A stretch of DNA of 59,802 nucleotides from an uncultured Clostridium sp. (lineage in GTDB: Bacteria > Bacillota > Clostridia > Lachnospirales > Lachnospiraceae): the NCBI GenBank assembly GCA_902496665.1, contig CABVBU010000017.1, positions 1-59,802 of the forward strand, read 5' to 3'. The translations under genes and the position numbers were made by a program. Shown here piece after piece: positions 8,192 through 16,361 of this stretch. The first letter of the stretch is position 1. Each line of letters begins with the position of its first letter. The notes beneath the pieces were generated by a model. It ran no database searches. It worked only from the letters and a program-made list of their open reading frames with translations, and was not told where the DNA came from.

Positions 8192-9637
8192 TTAGTATGT
8201 ATCCAGCGGCGGCTCAACAGAATCCGGCAGCGGGCAGGTATAGTGGCCGCCGTTTCTCTTGTGGAGCTCTTTCTTTGCAGCCTCGATCACATTCGGGCGG
8301 TCCATGGTGCGGACGCAGGAGAGAGCCAGGACTTTCGCTGCGGTCAGGAGTCCCTTGTGGGCTAACGGGCTGCAGGACTGGGCAACCATCTGCCAGGAGT
8401 GTCCGACGTTTCCGACGCAGGCGGTGGCGATGTTGATGTTTAAGGTCGGTGCTGCATATCCGACATCACCAACGTCTGTGGATCCGGCGGTCAGCTTGAT
8501 TTTATCCGGGTTGAACGGGTGAATCTCGGAATCCAGCGGTCTTTCAAGAATCTCCTCTAAGCGGTCTTCCCCGTAAGTCTCAATGATCTGGGACCTGATG
8601 TTTTCAAGAGTGTTCTCCGGGTAGGAATTTAAGAATTCCTTCGCCATCTTATAATCCGCGTCGTCCCACTTCGGAGCGCCAACTTCCTGTAAACACTCGT
8701 CCGCAACCGCCGCCAGGGCATTGTTTGGAATGTATTCGGTGAATGCCATGGAGAGCTCGCACTCAAAGGTAGTATCGGTCATGATGGATGCGCCGCGGGC
8801 AACATTTTTCACGCGCTCGAAGAGCTCTTTTACCTGGTAGACCCACGGAGAGCGGACCTCGTAGCGGATCGTCGCGTGATCCTGTACGACGTTCGGGGCG
8901 GTTCCGCCGGCATCGATGTAAGCGTAGTGGATCCTCGCTTCCGGGATCATGTGTTCTCTCAGGTAGTTGCAGCCCACGTTCATAAGCTCGACGGCATCCA
9001 GGGCGCTTCTTCCGAGGTACGGGGTAGCACCGGCGTGAGAGGCAACCCCCTTAAAATAGAAGTTTGCGCCCATGATGGCATTGCTGTGATTGCACTCGAC
9101 GGCATTCTTCGTTGCCGGATGCCAGGAATATACGAAATCGACGTTGTTAAACATGCCTGCGCGGGCCATGAACTGCTTGGAACCAGCGCCTTCCTCAGCC
9201 GGGCAGCCGAAATAGATGATGGTTCCGTCCTTCTTGTTGGCGATCAGGTATTCCTTGACAGCCAGGGCAGCGGCGAGAGCGCCGGTACCGAGCGCGCAGT
9301 GTCCGCAGCCATGTCCCGGAGCGCCTTCCTTTAACGGTTCCTTGTGCGGGTCAGCGGCCTTCTGGCTTAAGGAAGACAGGGCATCATACTCGCCGAGGAT
9401 TCCCATGACAGGTTTTCCTGTTCCGTAGGAGAAGGTTCCGGTAAAGCAGGTCGGGATTCCGGCATCGCCTTCGGTCAGGGCAAAGCCCTCTTCTTTTAAG
9501 ATTGATTTTAACAGGGCAGCTGATTTTGTCTCATGGAAAGCCAGTTCAGCATACTCCCAGATCTTATCGTTAGCATCCAGGATCTTCGCGGATTTTTCGT
9601 CGATCGCGCGGGTGAGAAATTCCAGGTCTTTATTCAT
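8192..9637 (-). CDS. M20-family amidohydrolase, AbgB-like (aminobenzoyl-glutamate hydrolase type)
   Basis: 481 residues, cytoplasmic metallo-hydrolase of the M20D branch. Metal-site motifs are visible: GEYDAL near residue 84, GHGCGH near 110, CPAEEGAGSK near 147, SWHP near 169 and the dimerisation-domain segment GVASHAGATPY near 195. Length and C-terminal GSTDVGDVGY fit AbgB, which cleaves p-aminobenzoyl-glutamate in enteric bacteria. The actual amide substrate here is unknown because no abgA or abgT partner is adjacent. The start at 9637 is preceded by AAAGGA. Single-gene unit, terminated at 8133-8163 and divergent from the two-component system at 10018. Confidence 0.85.
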   Translation of the reverse strand: MNKDLEFLTRAIDEKSAKILDANDKIWEYAELAFHETKSAALLKSILKEEGFALTEGDAGIPTCFTGTFSYGTGKPVMGILGEYDALSSLSQKAADPHKEPLKEGAPGHGCGHCALGTGALAAALAVKEYLIANKKDGTIIYFGCPAEEGAGSKQFMARAGMFNNVDFVYSWHPATKNAVECNHSNAIMGANFYFKGVASHAGATPYLGRSALDAVELMNVGCNYLREHMIPEARIHYAYIDAGGTAPNVVQDHATIRYEVRSPWVYQVKELFERVKNVARGASIMTDTTFECELSMAFTEYIPNNALAAVADECLQEVGAPKWDDADYKMAKEFLNSYPENTLENIRSQIIETYGEDRLEEILERPLDSEIHPFNPDKIKLTAGSTDVGDVGYAAPTLNINIATACVGNVGHSWQMVAQSCSPLAHKGLLTAAKVLALSCVRTMDRPNVIEAAKKELHKRNGGHYTCPLPDSVEPPLDTY

Positions 9638-9717
9638 GTGAGATTCCGTCCTTTCTGAAAATATTGGATGGCGGAGTGGAAAAATCGCTTCTTTTACACT
9701 GCGCCGTGATATAGAAT

Positions 9718-9735
9718 TAGTTTACAATAGTTTAC
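9718..9735. repeat. Tandem TAGTTTAC half-sites, possible operator
   Basis: TAGTTTAC occurs at 9718-9725 and again at 9728-9735, a direct repeat with 10-base period. It lies about 80 bases upstream of the M20 gene start and overlaps minus-strand promoter-like sequence (TTGTAC ... TAAACT). One helical turn of spacing is typical of response-regulator sites, but no regulator is identified. The rest of 9638-9880 shows nothing further. Confidence 0.3.
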
Positions 9736-9886
9736 CTGAAAGTACAATGGGAAAACGCGTTTTGTGGACAATTTTCTGCGAAAATTTGTATGCTGTTCCG
9801 GTCTGCGGGGACTGGAAATGAAAATATTCAGATGGTCAGGATGAGACGCTGGTCCGTGCGGTCATGCGGCAATTCTGCGGCAGGTA

Positions 9887-9916
9887 TTTACCATGGAAGG
9901 AAAGGCATGGTATAAT
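9887..9916 (+). promoter_or_regulatory. Promoter of the two-component operon
   Basis: TTTACC (9887-9892), 18-base spacer, TATAAT (9911-9916), about 100 bases before the response-regulator start. Confidence 0.5.
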
Positions 9917-10017
9917 ATGCGGTAACGAAGAAGTAAAAGAGTGGGACCGCAGACTGCCGGAAATACCGGTATGAACTGTAGGTCTCCGCAGACAATAGAA
10001 ACACAGGAGGAAAATTT

Positions 10018-10719
10018 ATGTCAAAGCTGATCTATGTGGCGGATGATGAAAAAAATATCTGTTTTCTGATAGAAAATTTCCTGGAAAAAGAGGGATACGA
10101 GGTGGAGTGCTTCGGGGACGGCGAGTCTCTTCTGGATGCGTTCCAGAAAAAAGCGCCGGACCTCTGCATCCTCGATATCATGATGCCGGGGATGGACGGC
10201 CTCACGGTCTGCACCCAGATCCGGAAGACGAGCCATGTGCCGATCATCATTGTATCCGCTAAGGATTCACCGTTAGACCGGATCACGGGGATTACTCTGG
10301 GAAGCGATGACTACATGGTAAAACCGTTCCTGCCGCTGGAGCTCGTGACGAGAGTCAAGGCGCTATTCCGCCGGGTGGACGCATTCTCCGGACAGGAGGA
10401 GGCGAAGGATTCCTATGAGATCGGGGACATCAAGCTTTACCCGAAGCGCCGCACCGCAAAGTTAAAGGACGAAGATTTCGCCCTGACCCCGTTGGAATTT
10501 GACTTCCTGTGCCATATGCTGGAGCGCCAGGAACATGCGGCGAGCCGCGATGACCTCTTAAAATCTCTCTGGAAGGTGGACAGCAAGGAGGTTGACACCC
10601 GCGCCGTGGATGACATGGTGAAGCGTCTCAGAAAGAAACTGAAAGACCAGAAGAGCACCGTGAAGATCGAAACCGTATGGGGCTACGGATTCCGCCTGAC
10701 GAGTGGAGGAGAGGCATGA
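10018..10719 (+). CDS. OmpR/PhoB-family response regulator
   Basis: 233-residue DNA-binding regulator. The receiver domain occupies residues 3-120, with the acidic pocket (VADDE) near 8-10, the phosphoacceptor in LDIMMPGMDG near residue 53 and the conserved lysine in DDYMVKPF near 102. The winged-helix output domain fills residues 130-230 and ends in the typical VWGYGFRL. RBS AGGAGG lies before ATG 10018. The stop overlaps the start of the kinase gene (ATGA at 10716-10719), so the two are co-translated. Its signal and targets are not shown by the sequence. Confidence 0.93.
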   Translation: MSKLIYVADDEKNICFLIENFLEKEGYEVECFGDGESLLDAFQKKAPDLCILDIMMPGMDGLTVCTQIRKTSHVPIIIVSAKDSPLDRITGITLGSDDYMVKPFLPLELVTRVKALFRRVDAFSGQEEAKDSYEIGDIKLYPKRRTAKLKDEDFALTPLEFDFLCHMLERQEHAASRDDLLKSLWKVDSKEVDTRAVDDMVKRLRKKLKDQKSTVKIETVWGYGFRLTSGGEA

Positions 10720-12161
10720 AATTAAGTATCCGGATGAAGATATTCCTTCCGGTGATGTTCCTTCTGATCGCGTTCCCGGTGGCGGCGTGGTTCGTGTTCA
10801 GCTATGCGCTGGACGGGCATATGAACTACAACGCGAAGCGGGACCTCGGACAGATGGTGAAGACCGTGGAGGAACTGGCGGACGAATACAGCAACCTGGA
10901 CGTGCCGGACGAAACTAATGCGCCGGATGCCGGGAAGAGTCTCTTGAATGCCCTGCGGAACGCGGCTCAGACAGAGTCCGGGGAGTCGAAAATGCTGGTC
11001 ATTGGAAATAATTACCGGGTGCTGTACCCGAAAAACTATGATGACCAGCCGGAGATGACCCAGATGTACTCGGAATTTCTGACGAGAATGACCGGAAATG
11101 ATCCGGCGTTCGAGAGCGGGGAGGTCACGGAGGAGACCATCAGCGGCACAAAATATATGCTCTATTTCCTGGATGTGGCCCAGAACCGGTCCGGGCGCGT
11201 CCAGAATGTGCTCTTGTACTGCCCGATCCACGATACCAGTGTAATCTTAAATGAGGTGTCGAGACTGGTGCTCATGGTCATGCTGGCCGTGGCGGGCGTG
11301 TCTATCGTACTGTTCTGGTTCGTTGCGGGAAGTATCTCGACTCCGGTGAGCCGTCTCTGTGAAGCAGCCCGGGGAATCGGTGAGAAGAAGTTTAAGAAAG
11401 TCGAGACTGGAACGACGGTAAAAGAACTCTACGAACTGGAAAATGAGATCAACCAGATGCAGGACAATCTCTTAAAGGCGGACGAGGCGGAGCGTGTGTT
11501 CTTCCAGAACGCGTCCCATGAGCTCAGGACTCCGCTTATGTCCATCAGCGGCTATGCCCAGGGAATCCAGAGAGGTGTCTTTGAGGATGTCTCCCAGGCA
11601 GCAGGCGTGATCCTGGACGAGAGCAGCCGCCTGACGGAAGTTGTTGACGGGATTCTGACGTTAACAAGAATGGATCAGATGCGGTACCAGGTCGTGCCAG
11701 TGGAGCTGGGGATCCGGGAGTACATCGAGGACCAGATCGAGCGCCTGGAGGGACTTGCGTACCAGAAAAAAATAAAATTGGAATTTTTGCCGGGGGATGA
11801 GCATAAAATTATCTCGGATGTGATGCTTTTAGGCCGGGCGTTCTCGAATGTGACATCAAACTGTATCCGATACGCAAGGGAGATGGTCCAGATCTCTGTG
11901 GAGGAGAACGGGGAGCAGTTAAAGATCACGATCCGGGACGATGGGCCGGGAATCGCAGAAGACAATCTTCCTCATCTGTTCGATCGCTTTTATAAAGGAA
12001 AGAACGGAAATCACGGGCTGGGACTTTCTATCGCAAAGCGCTCCATGGAGTATATGGGAGGCAATATTGCGGCAGAAACCTCGCTGGATGGTGCCATATT
12101 TACGATCATACTGCCGCAGGATTGCCGCAGCTTTGCCGTAGAAGAATGGACAGAAGTGTGA
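10716..12161 (+). CDS. Sensor histidine kinase, partner of the OmpR-type regulator
   Basis: 481-residue membrane kinase. TM1 spans about residues 8-30, an extracytoplasmic sensor region about 31-175 and TM2 about 178-202, followed by a HAMP segment. The HisKA box ASHELRTPLMS carries the phosphorylated histidine near residue 268. ATP-binding motifs are N (SNCIRYA), G1 (DDGPGI) and G2 (GLGLSIAKRSM). ATG 10716 is chosen over an upstream in-frame ATG because GGAGGAGAGG precedes it and the membrane anchor starts there. It overlaps the regulator stop by 4 bases. The kinase likely senses an envelope or extracellular cue; the ligand is unknown. Confidence 0.92.
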   Translation: MKLSIRMKIFLPVMFLLIAFPVAAWFVFSYALDGHMNYNAKRDLGQMVKTVEELADEYSNLDVPDETNAPDAGKSLLNALRNAAQTESGESKMLVIGNNYRVLYPKNYDDQPEMTQMYSEFLTRMTGNDPAFESGEVTEETISGTKYMLYFLDVAQNRSGRVQNVLLYCPIHDTSVILNEVSRLVLMVMLAVAGVSIVLFWFVAGSISTPVSRLCEAARGIGEKKFKKVETGTTVKELYELENEINQMQDNLLKADEAERVFFQNASHELRTPLMSISGYAQGIQRGVFEDVSQAAGVILDESSRLTEVVDGILTLTRMDQMRYQVVPVELGIREYIEDQIERLEGLAYQKKIKLEFLPGDEHKIISDVMLLGRAFSNVTSNCIRYAREMVQISVEENGEQLKITIRDDGPGIAEDNLPHLFDRFYKGKNGNHGLGLSIAKRSMEYMGGNIAAETSLDGAIFTIILPQDCRSFAVEEWTEV

Positions 12162-12362
12162 TAAGATGATAACAGTTCAGAGAGTGGGTTTGTAAGTGTG
12201 ATAAGCAAGCATTTGCAGATATTCTTTGAATGAACGGAACATGGAAAATATCCACCGATTGGATGAAAAGTAAAATCGGGTGGGTTTCAGATGTTTTAGT
12301 ATCTCGGGAGCACGAAAGTGTCAAGAGATTGATTATCAGCTTGCAATGAGGAGGACACGAAG

Positions 12363-12806
12363 ATGAAGAGGATTTTATTTTTATTCGGTCTTCTGGTATG
12401 TCTTGCGGGAATGCCGGTAACAGCTTTTGCGGATAATAAGACTGCGAAGCAGACGTATGAGACGGCGATCTCGGACAACTGGAAAACGATGTTAAAGAAC
12501 AGTATTGCACTGGATACGATCAATGCGGAGAACAACACTCACCTTTTAGAGTGGCAGGATGTAAAGAACCCGTCGGGCGAGGCGGTAAAGCTTGTGGAGA
12601 AGATCCAGAAGCTCCAGACAGAGCAGGAAGAGGATCAGGAGAGCATGGACCCGTACACAAAGGCGAAGAAGACCTGTGATGAGAAGTTAAATGCGGATGG
12701 CGCGAACGCGGCGCTGGAGAATATTATCCGGATCCAGAAAGACCGTCTGAGCGATCAGAAGGAACTGCAGGCACTGTGGGCGAAGGTCGACAAACTGCTG
12801 AAGTAA
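12363..12806 (+). CDS. Small exported protein of unknown function
   Basis: 147 residues. The first 23 form a Sec signal peptide (KR, hydrophobic core, cleavage about TAFA|DN). The mature part is hydrophilic, lysine/glutamate-rich and mostly helical-looking, with no cysteine pair, lipobox or domain I recognise. RBS GAGGAGG lies 10 bases upstream. It sits 200 bases after the kinase gene and ends in a strong terminator at 12835-12872; a weak hairpin at 12248-12288 may partly separate it from the kinase. It could be a target or accessory of the two-component system, but only position suggests that. Confidence 0.7.
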   Translation: MKRILFLFGLLVCLAGMPVTAFADNKTAKQTYETAISDNWKTMLKNSIALDTINAENNTHLLEWQDVKNPSGEAVKLVEKIQKLQTEQEEDQESMDPYTKAKKTCDEKLNADGANAALENIIRIQKDRLSDQKELQALWAKVDKLLK

Positions 12807-12834
12807 TTCTGGAATGATTTTACGAAAGAGGAAA

Positions 12835-12872
12835 CGGCTGTGAAGGGAAAAGAAACTTCGCAGCCGTTTTTT
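12835..12872 (+). terminator. Intrinsic terminator after the exported protein gene
   Basis: CGGCTG...GAAG (12835-12845) pairs with CTTC...CAGCCG (12856-12866), followed by TTTTTT. Confidence 0.9.
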
Positions 12873-12935
12873 GTGCTGTCAGGCAGCTGAAATATGCTGC
12901 CAGCAGTAAAGGCAAGCCTCCTTTTATCAGATGCT

Positions 12936-13664
12936 TCAACCCTGGAAGTCAGCTAAATCCGGAATATATTCCTTCAGGATCTCCGGATGATAGTTCGCGA
13001 TCAGTTCCTCCGGAAAGTTTAACTCCTTTAAGAGGGCCTCCGCCCGTCCATGCTCCCCGACAGCCGTCGTAAAGTGGGCATCGCTGTTCATAATAACCGG
13101 AACCTTGTATTTCGCGCAGAGTGGAAGAATGATCCGGTCATTTTCGTATGCGTGGATGCGGGAGCCGCCCGGGGTCAGGGATGTGTTGTTGAGCTCGATC
13201 ATCCGGTGGTACTCCTTTGCGGTTTTCACCACCGCCTCGTAGTCCAGAGGGAATTTTCCGTCATCCGGGTGTCCGAGGATCGTGACATATGGATTTTTTA
13301 ACGCTGTGACGACAGCGAAGGTGTTTTCTTCCTTTGTTCCCGGCTTTAAGCAGAGATCATGGAGACTGGCAATGGTGTAGGATAACCGCTTTAACATCTT
13401 CTCCGACAGGTCGATGCTTCCTTTATAGTCTACGATATTTAACTCACAGCCGAATAAAAGGCGGACGCCCTCTAAGACCGGCGGGATCACTTTGAAGTTA
13501 CAAAACTGCATCTCCCCGCAGCTTCCTGGCATGGACGGGGCGTGTTCGGTGATGCCGAGGATCGGCAGGTCCTTTAAGGCAGCGGCATGGACCATCTCCG
13601 TGATGGTTCCATAGGCATGTCCGCTGGCGATGGTATGGGTATGCAGGTCAGCATAATCTTTCAT
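12936..13664 (-). CDS. PHP-domain phosphatase/hydrolase (YcdX-like)
   Basis: 242-residue protein of the polymerase-and-histidinol-phosphatase superfamily. Metal-ligand motifs are DLHTHT at residues 5-10, GITEHAP near 42, ELN near 78, a SLHD segment near 104, LGHPDDG near 132 and SDAHF near 195. This order matches the YcdX branch of trinuclear-zinc phosphatases. Substrate unknown. ATG 13664 is preferred over 13679 because GGAGG lies 8 bases before it. A complete 133-bp element (13694-13826) is inserted 30 bases upstream, so its promoter must lie in or beyond that element. Confidence 0.85.
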   Translation of the reverse strand: MKDYADLHTHTIASGHAYGTITEMVHAAALKDLPILGITEHAPSMPGSCGEMQFCNFKVIPPVLEGVRLLFGCELNIVDYKGSIDLSEKMLKRLSYTIASLHDLCLKPGTKEENTFAVVTALKNPYVTILGHPDDGKFPLDYEAVVKTAKEYHRMIELNNTSLTPGGSRIHAYENDRIILPLCAKYKVPVIMNSDAHFTTAVGEHGRAEALLKELNFPEELIANYHPEILKEYIPDLADFQG

Positions 13665-13693
13665 GGTAAGTGCCTCCAAAATATATACTATGC

Positions 13694-13826
13694 GTTACTG
13701 GTTACGCCTTGCGCAAACAGTAACTGATTTTGCCGATGCTTCGCATTCAAGATCGGCAAAATCCACTACCGCCACTGTAGTGTGCGGAATTTTCAGTTCA
13801 GAAAATTCCTACCCGTGTACAGTAAT
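13694..13826 (+). mobile_element. 133-bp palindromic mobile element, subfamily B, copy B1
   Basis: Starts GTTACTG and ends CAGTAAT (one end mismatch). It is flanked on both sides by the perfect 8-bp direct repeat TACTATGC (13686-13693 and 13827-13834), a target-site duplication. It contains an inner inverted copy of the terminal heptamer (CAGTAAC), a hairpin GATTTTGCCGAT/ATCGGCAAAATC and a hairpin GGAATTTTC/GAAAATTCC. No ORF. The same 133 bp recurs at 17808-17940 and 38555-38687 with about 90-95% identity. It fills most of the 306-bp gap between two divergent genes. Confidence 0.93.
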
Positions 13827-13970
13827 TACTATGCACATTTTATCATGATTTTTTTGTGAAAACTATGGCAAATATTCACAGAATATGGTTAAATAGAGAA
13901 AGGAATTACTATTCATAATTATGCCGTCCAACGGTGTAAGGACAGATGGTGAGAAAAGGAGAGATGACAT

Positions 13971-14867
13971 ATGGAATCCATGGACGATTACAAAGAGGAG
14001 CTGGAAGCCTCCCTTAAAAAAATTAGAGTTGGCGATGTTGTGACAGGTACCGTGATCGATGTGACAGATGACGCGGTGATCGTGGACTTAAAGGCCTACG
14101 CGGACGGCGTGATCCGCAAGGACGACCTGAGCGAAGACCCTGATTTCAACATGGCAGAGATGATCCATCCGGGCGACGAGATCACAGCCACTGTGATGGC
14201 GACAAACGACGGCGAGGGAAATATGGTTCTCTCAAAGAAGGAAGCAAATCAGGTCCTCGCGTGGGATAAGCTGAAAAATATGATGGAAGAGCGCACCGTT
14301 GTCCCGGTAAAGATCGCTGAGATCGTAAACGCCGGCGCCGTTGCGTACCTGGAAGGAATCCGCGGATTTATTCCGGCTTCCCGCCTGAGCGACGAGTATG
14401 TGGAAGACTTAAAGGAATTCGACGGGAAGACCATCGAGGTAACCGTTATCACCGCCGATGAGGAGACACACCGCCTCGTATTATCCGGCCGCGAGGCAGC
14501 GAGAGAGAAGAAACAGGAAGAGACAAACAAAAAAATTGCAAAATGTGAAGTCGGCGCTGTCATGAAGGGTACCGTCGAGACCTTGAAGGACTACGGCGCA
14601 TTTGTAGAGCTTGAGAATGGACTTACCGGTCTCCTTCATATCTCCCAGATCAGCACAAAGAGGATCAAACATCCGGGCGCTGTTCTGAAAGAGGGGCAGG
14701 AAGTACGTGTGAAAATCATCTCCACCGCAAACAACAAGATCAGTCTGTCTATGAAGGAGCTGATCGAGGAGGAAGAGGAGAGAGAAGCTGAGGACACCTA
14801 CGGATATAAGGAAGAAGGTCAGGCAAGCACAGGCCTTGCGGATCTCTTAAAGGGTCTGAAGCTGTAG
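13971..14867 (+). CDS. S1-domain RNA-binding protein (ribosomal protein S1-like)
   Basis: 298 residues with three S1 OB-fold repeats: about 18-90 (GDVVTGTVIDVTDDAVIVDL), 103-172 (VPVKIAEIVNAGAVAYLEGIRGFIPAS) and 190-260 (GAVMKGTVETLKDYGAFVEL...GLLHISQIS). The third is the most canonical. A highly acidic linker (EEEEEREAED) leads to the C-terminus. Proteins like this are annotated as S1 or as S1-type RNA binders in Firmicutes; they are shorter than the six-domain enteric S1 and may bind mRNA or the ribosome. RBS AAAGGAG precedes ATG 13971. Followed at 67 bases by the alarmone synthetase gene. Confidence 0.88.
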   Translation: MESMDDYKEELEASLKKIRVGDVVTGTVIDVTDDAVIVDLKAYADGVIRKDDLSEDPDFNMAEMIHPGDEITATVMATNDGEGNMVLSKKEANQVLAWDKLKNMMEERTVVPVKIAEIVNAGAVAYLEGIRGFIPASRLSDEYVEDLKEFDGKTIEVTVITADEETHRLVLSGREAAREKKQEETNKKIAKCEVGAVMKGTVETLKDYGAFVELENGLTGLLHISQISTKRIKHPGAVLKEGQEVRVKIISTANNKISLSMKELIEEEEEREAEDTYGYKEEGQASTGLADLLKGLKL

Positions 14868-14934
14868 CGAGAACGCGTGAAGACATGGTCGCATGGACGG
14901 AACGTTCCCGGCTGCAAAGAAAGGGGGCGTCAGC

Positions 14935-15654
14935 ATGACGAAAGAGTCTGGAGGCTTTGATCAGATCGATCAGTGGAAATCAACGATGTTTTTATACAGC
15001 TCCGCGTTAAAATCCATCAACACGAAGATCGAGATCTTAAACAATGAATTTATCCAGTTGTACAATTACAATCCGATCGAACATATCACTTCCCGGTTGA
15101 AGACACCGGAGAGCATCGTGAAAAAGCTGAAGAACGATGGATGTGAAGTTACGATCGACAACATGGTGGAGCACTTAAATGATATCGCGGGAATCAGGAT
15201 CATCTGTTCCTTTATGTCTGACATTTATCCGATCGCGGATATGATCGCAAGACAGGCGGATATCACGGTCCTGCACGTCAAGGACTACATTAAATACCCG
15301 AAGACGAACGGATACAAGAGCTACCATATGGTGGTGACGATCCCGGTCTATCTGTCGGAAGGAAAGCGGGACACGAAGGTCGAGATCCAGATCCGGACCA
15401 TCGCCATGGACTTCTGGGCATCCTTAGAGCACAAGATCGCTTATAAATTTGAGGGAAAAGCGCCGGATTATCTGGAGCGGGAGTTGAAGTCCTGTGCCGA
15501 TATGGTGGATATGCTGGACATGAAGATGTTCTCCTTAAACCAGGCGATCATGGCCGTCGAGGAGGAAGAGCGGCGTATGGAGGAAGAAAAGCGCCGCGAG
15601 CGGGAAAAGGTAGAAAAAAGACAGGAAGAACTTGCAGGAAACGGTCCAACGTAG
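14935..15654 (+). CDS. Small alarmone synthetase (RelQ/YjbM type GTP pyrophosphokinase)
   Basis: 239-residue cytoplasmic enzyme that has only the RelA/SpoT synthetase domain, so it makes (p)ppGpp and cannot hydrolyse it. Motifs: SRLKTPESIVKKL near residue 62, IAGIRIICSF near 90, YPKTNGYKSYH near 125 and VEIQIRTIAMDFWASLEHK near 150. The C-terminal ~45 residues are a charged helix (E/R/K), as in the tetrameric RelQ group. Start 14935 is chosen because AAAGGGGG lies 7-8 bases upstream; an in-frame ATG at 14893 has no RBS. It shares orientation with the S1 gene and with dtd, suggesting a translation/stress unit. Confidence 0.9.
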   Translation: MTKESGGFDQIDQWKSTMFLYSSALKSINTKIEILNNEFIQLYNYNPIEHITSRLKTPESIVKKLKNDGCEVTIDNMVEHLNDIAGIRIICSFMSDIYPIADMIARQADITVLHVKDYIKYPKTNGYKSYHMVVTIPVYLSEGKRDTKVEIQIRTIAMDFWASLEHKIAYKFEGKAPDYLERELKSCADMVDMLDMKMFSLNQAIMAVEEEERRMEEEKRREREKVEKRQEELAGNGPT

Positions 15655-15763
15655 GCCGTTTCCGCTCTTGTTAAGGCAGGGAATTCCAGCAGCGAAAATA
15701 TAAAATTTATGGGCGGATCTGCCGGTACGGAAAATGGAGTGCAGGCAGAGTGCCGGAGGAAAC

Positions 15764-16219
15764 ATGAGAGTCGTATTACAGAGAGTAAAACACGCGTCGG
15801 TCCGTGTGGACGGACAGGAGACGGGATCCATCGGACAGGGATTCCTGATTCTTCTCGGCGTCTCCGACACGGATGACGAGAGCATTGCGGACAAGATGGC
15901 GGACAAGATCTGCAAGCTCCGCATTTTTGAGGATGAGAACGGAAAGACGAACCGCTCGCTCCAGGATGTGGGCGGCGAGATCCTTGTTGTGAGCCAGTTT
16001 ACGCTGTACGCGGACTGCAGAAAGGGCAACCGCCCGAGCTTTACTGACGCCGGAGCGCCGGACCATGCGAACCGCCTCTATGAATACTTTATGGAGCGGT
16101 GCAAGATGCATGTGGAGAAGGTGGCACATGGGGAGTTCGGGGCAGATATGAAGGTGGACCTGTTAAATGATGGTCCATTTACACTGATGCTCGACAGTAA
16201 AGATCTGCTTACAAAGTAA
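15764..16219 (+). CDS. dtd: D-aminoacyl-tRNA deacylase
   Basis: 151 residues, the normal length of Dtd. This cytoplasmic enzyme removes D-amino acids (and glycine mischarged on tRNA-Ala) from tRNA. It opens MRVVLQRVKHASVRVDG, contains the catalytic-pocket segment VVSQFTLYAD near residue 75 and the NDGPFTLMLDS segment near 138, where most family members have NxGPVT (here GPFT). ATG 15764 is selected because CGGAGGAAAC precedes it; an upstream in-frame ATG (15734) has none. Spaced about 110 bases after the alarmone synthetase. Confidence 0.95.
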   Translation: MRVVLQRVKHASVRVDGQETGSIGQGFLILLGVSDTDDESIADKMADKICKLRIFEDENGKTNRSLQDVGGEILVVSQFTLYADCRKGNRPSFTDAGAPDHANRLYEYFMERCKMHVEKVAHGEFGADMKVDLLNDGPFTLMLDSKDLLTK

Positions 16220-16361
16220 GAGATAAGACACGACAGCTGCATGCAGAAATTTGAACATGTGTCCAGGCCGAAAATGGTTTACATAAAACAGACCAATTCG
16301 GACCAGGCAGCGTGAGTGAGTTGTTATAATTCATAAAATACACATACGGAGGTTTTTTAGC

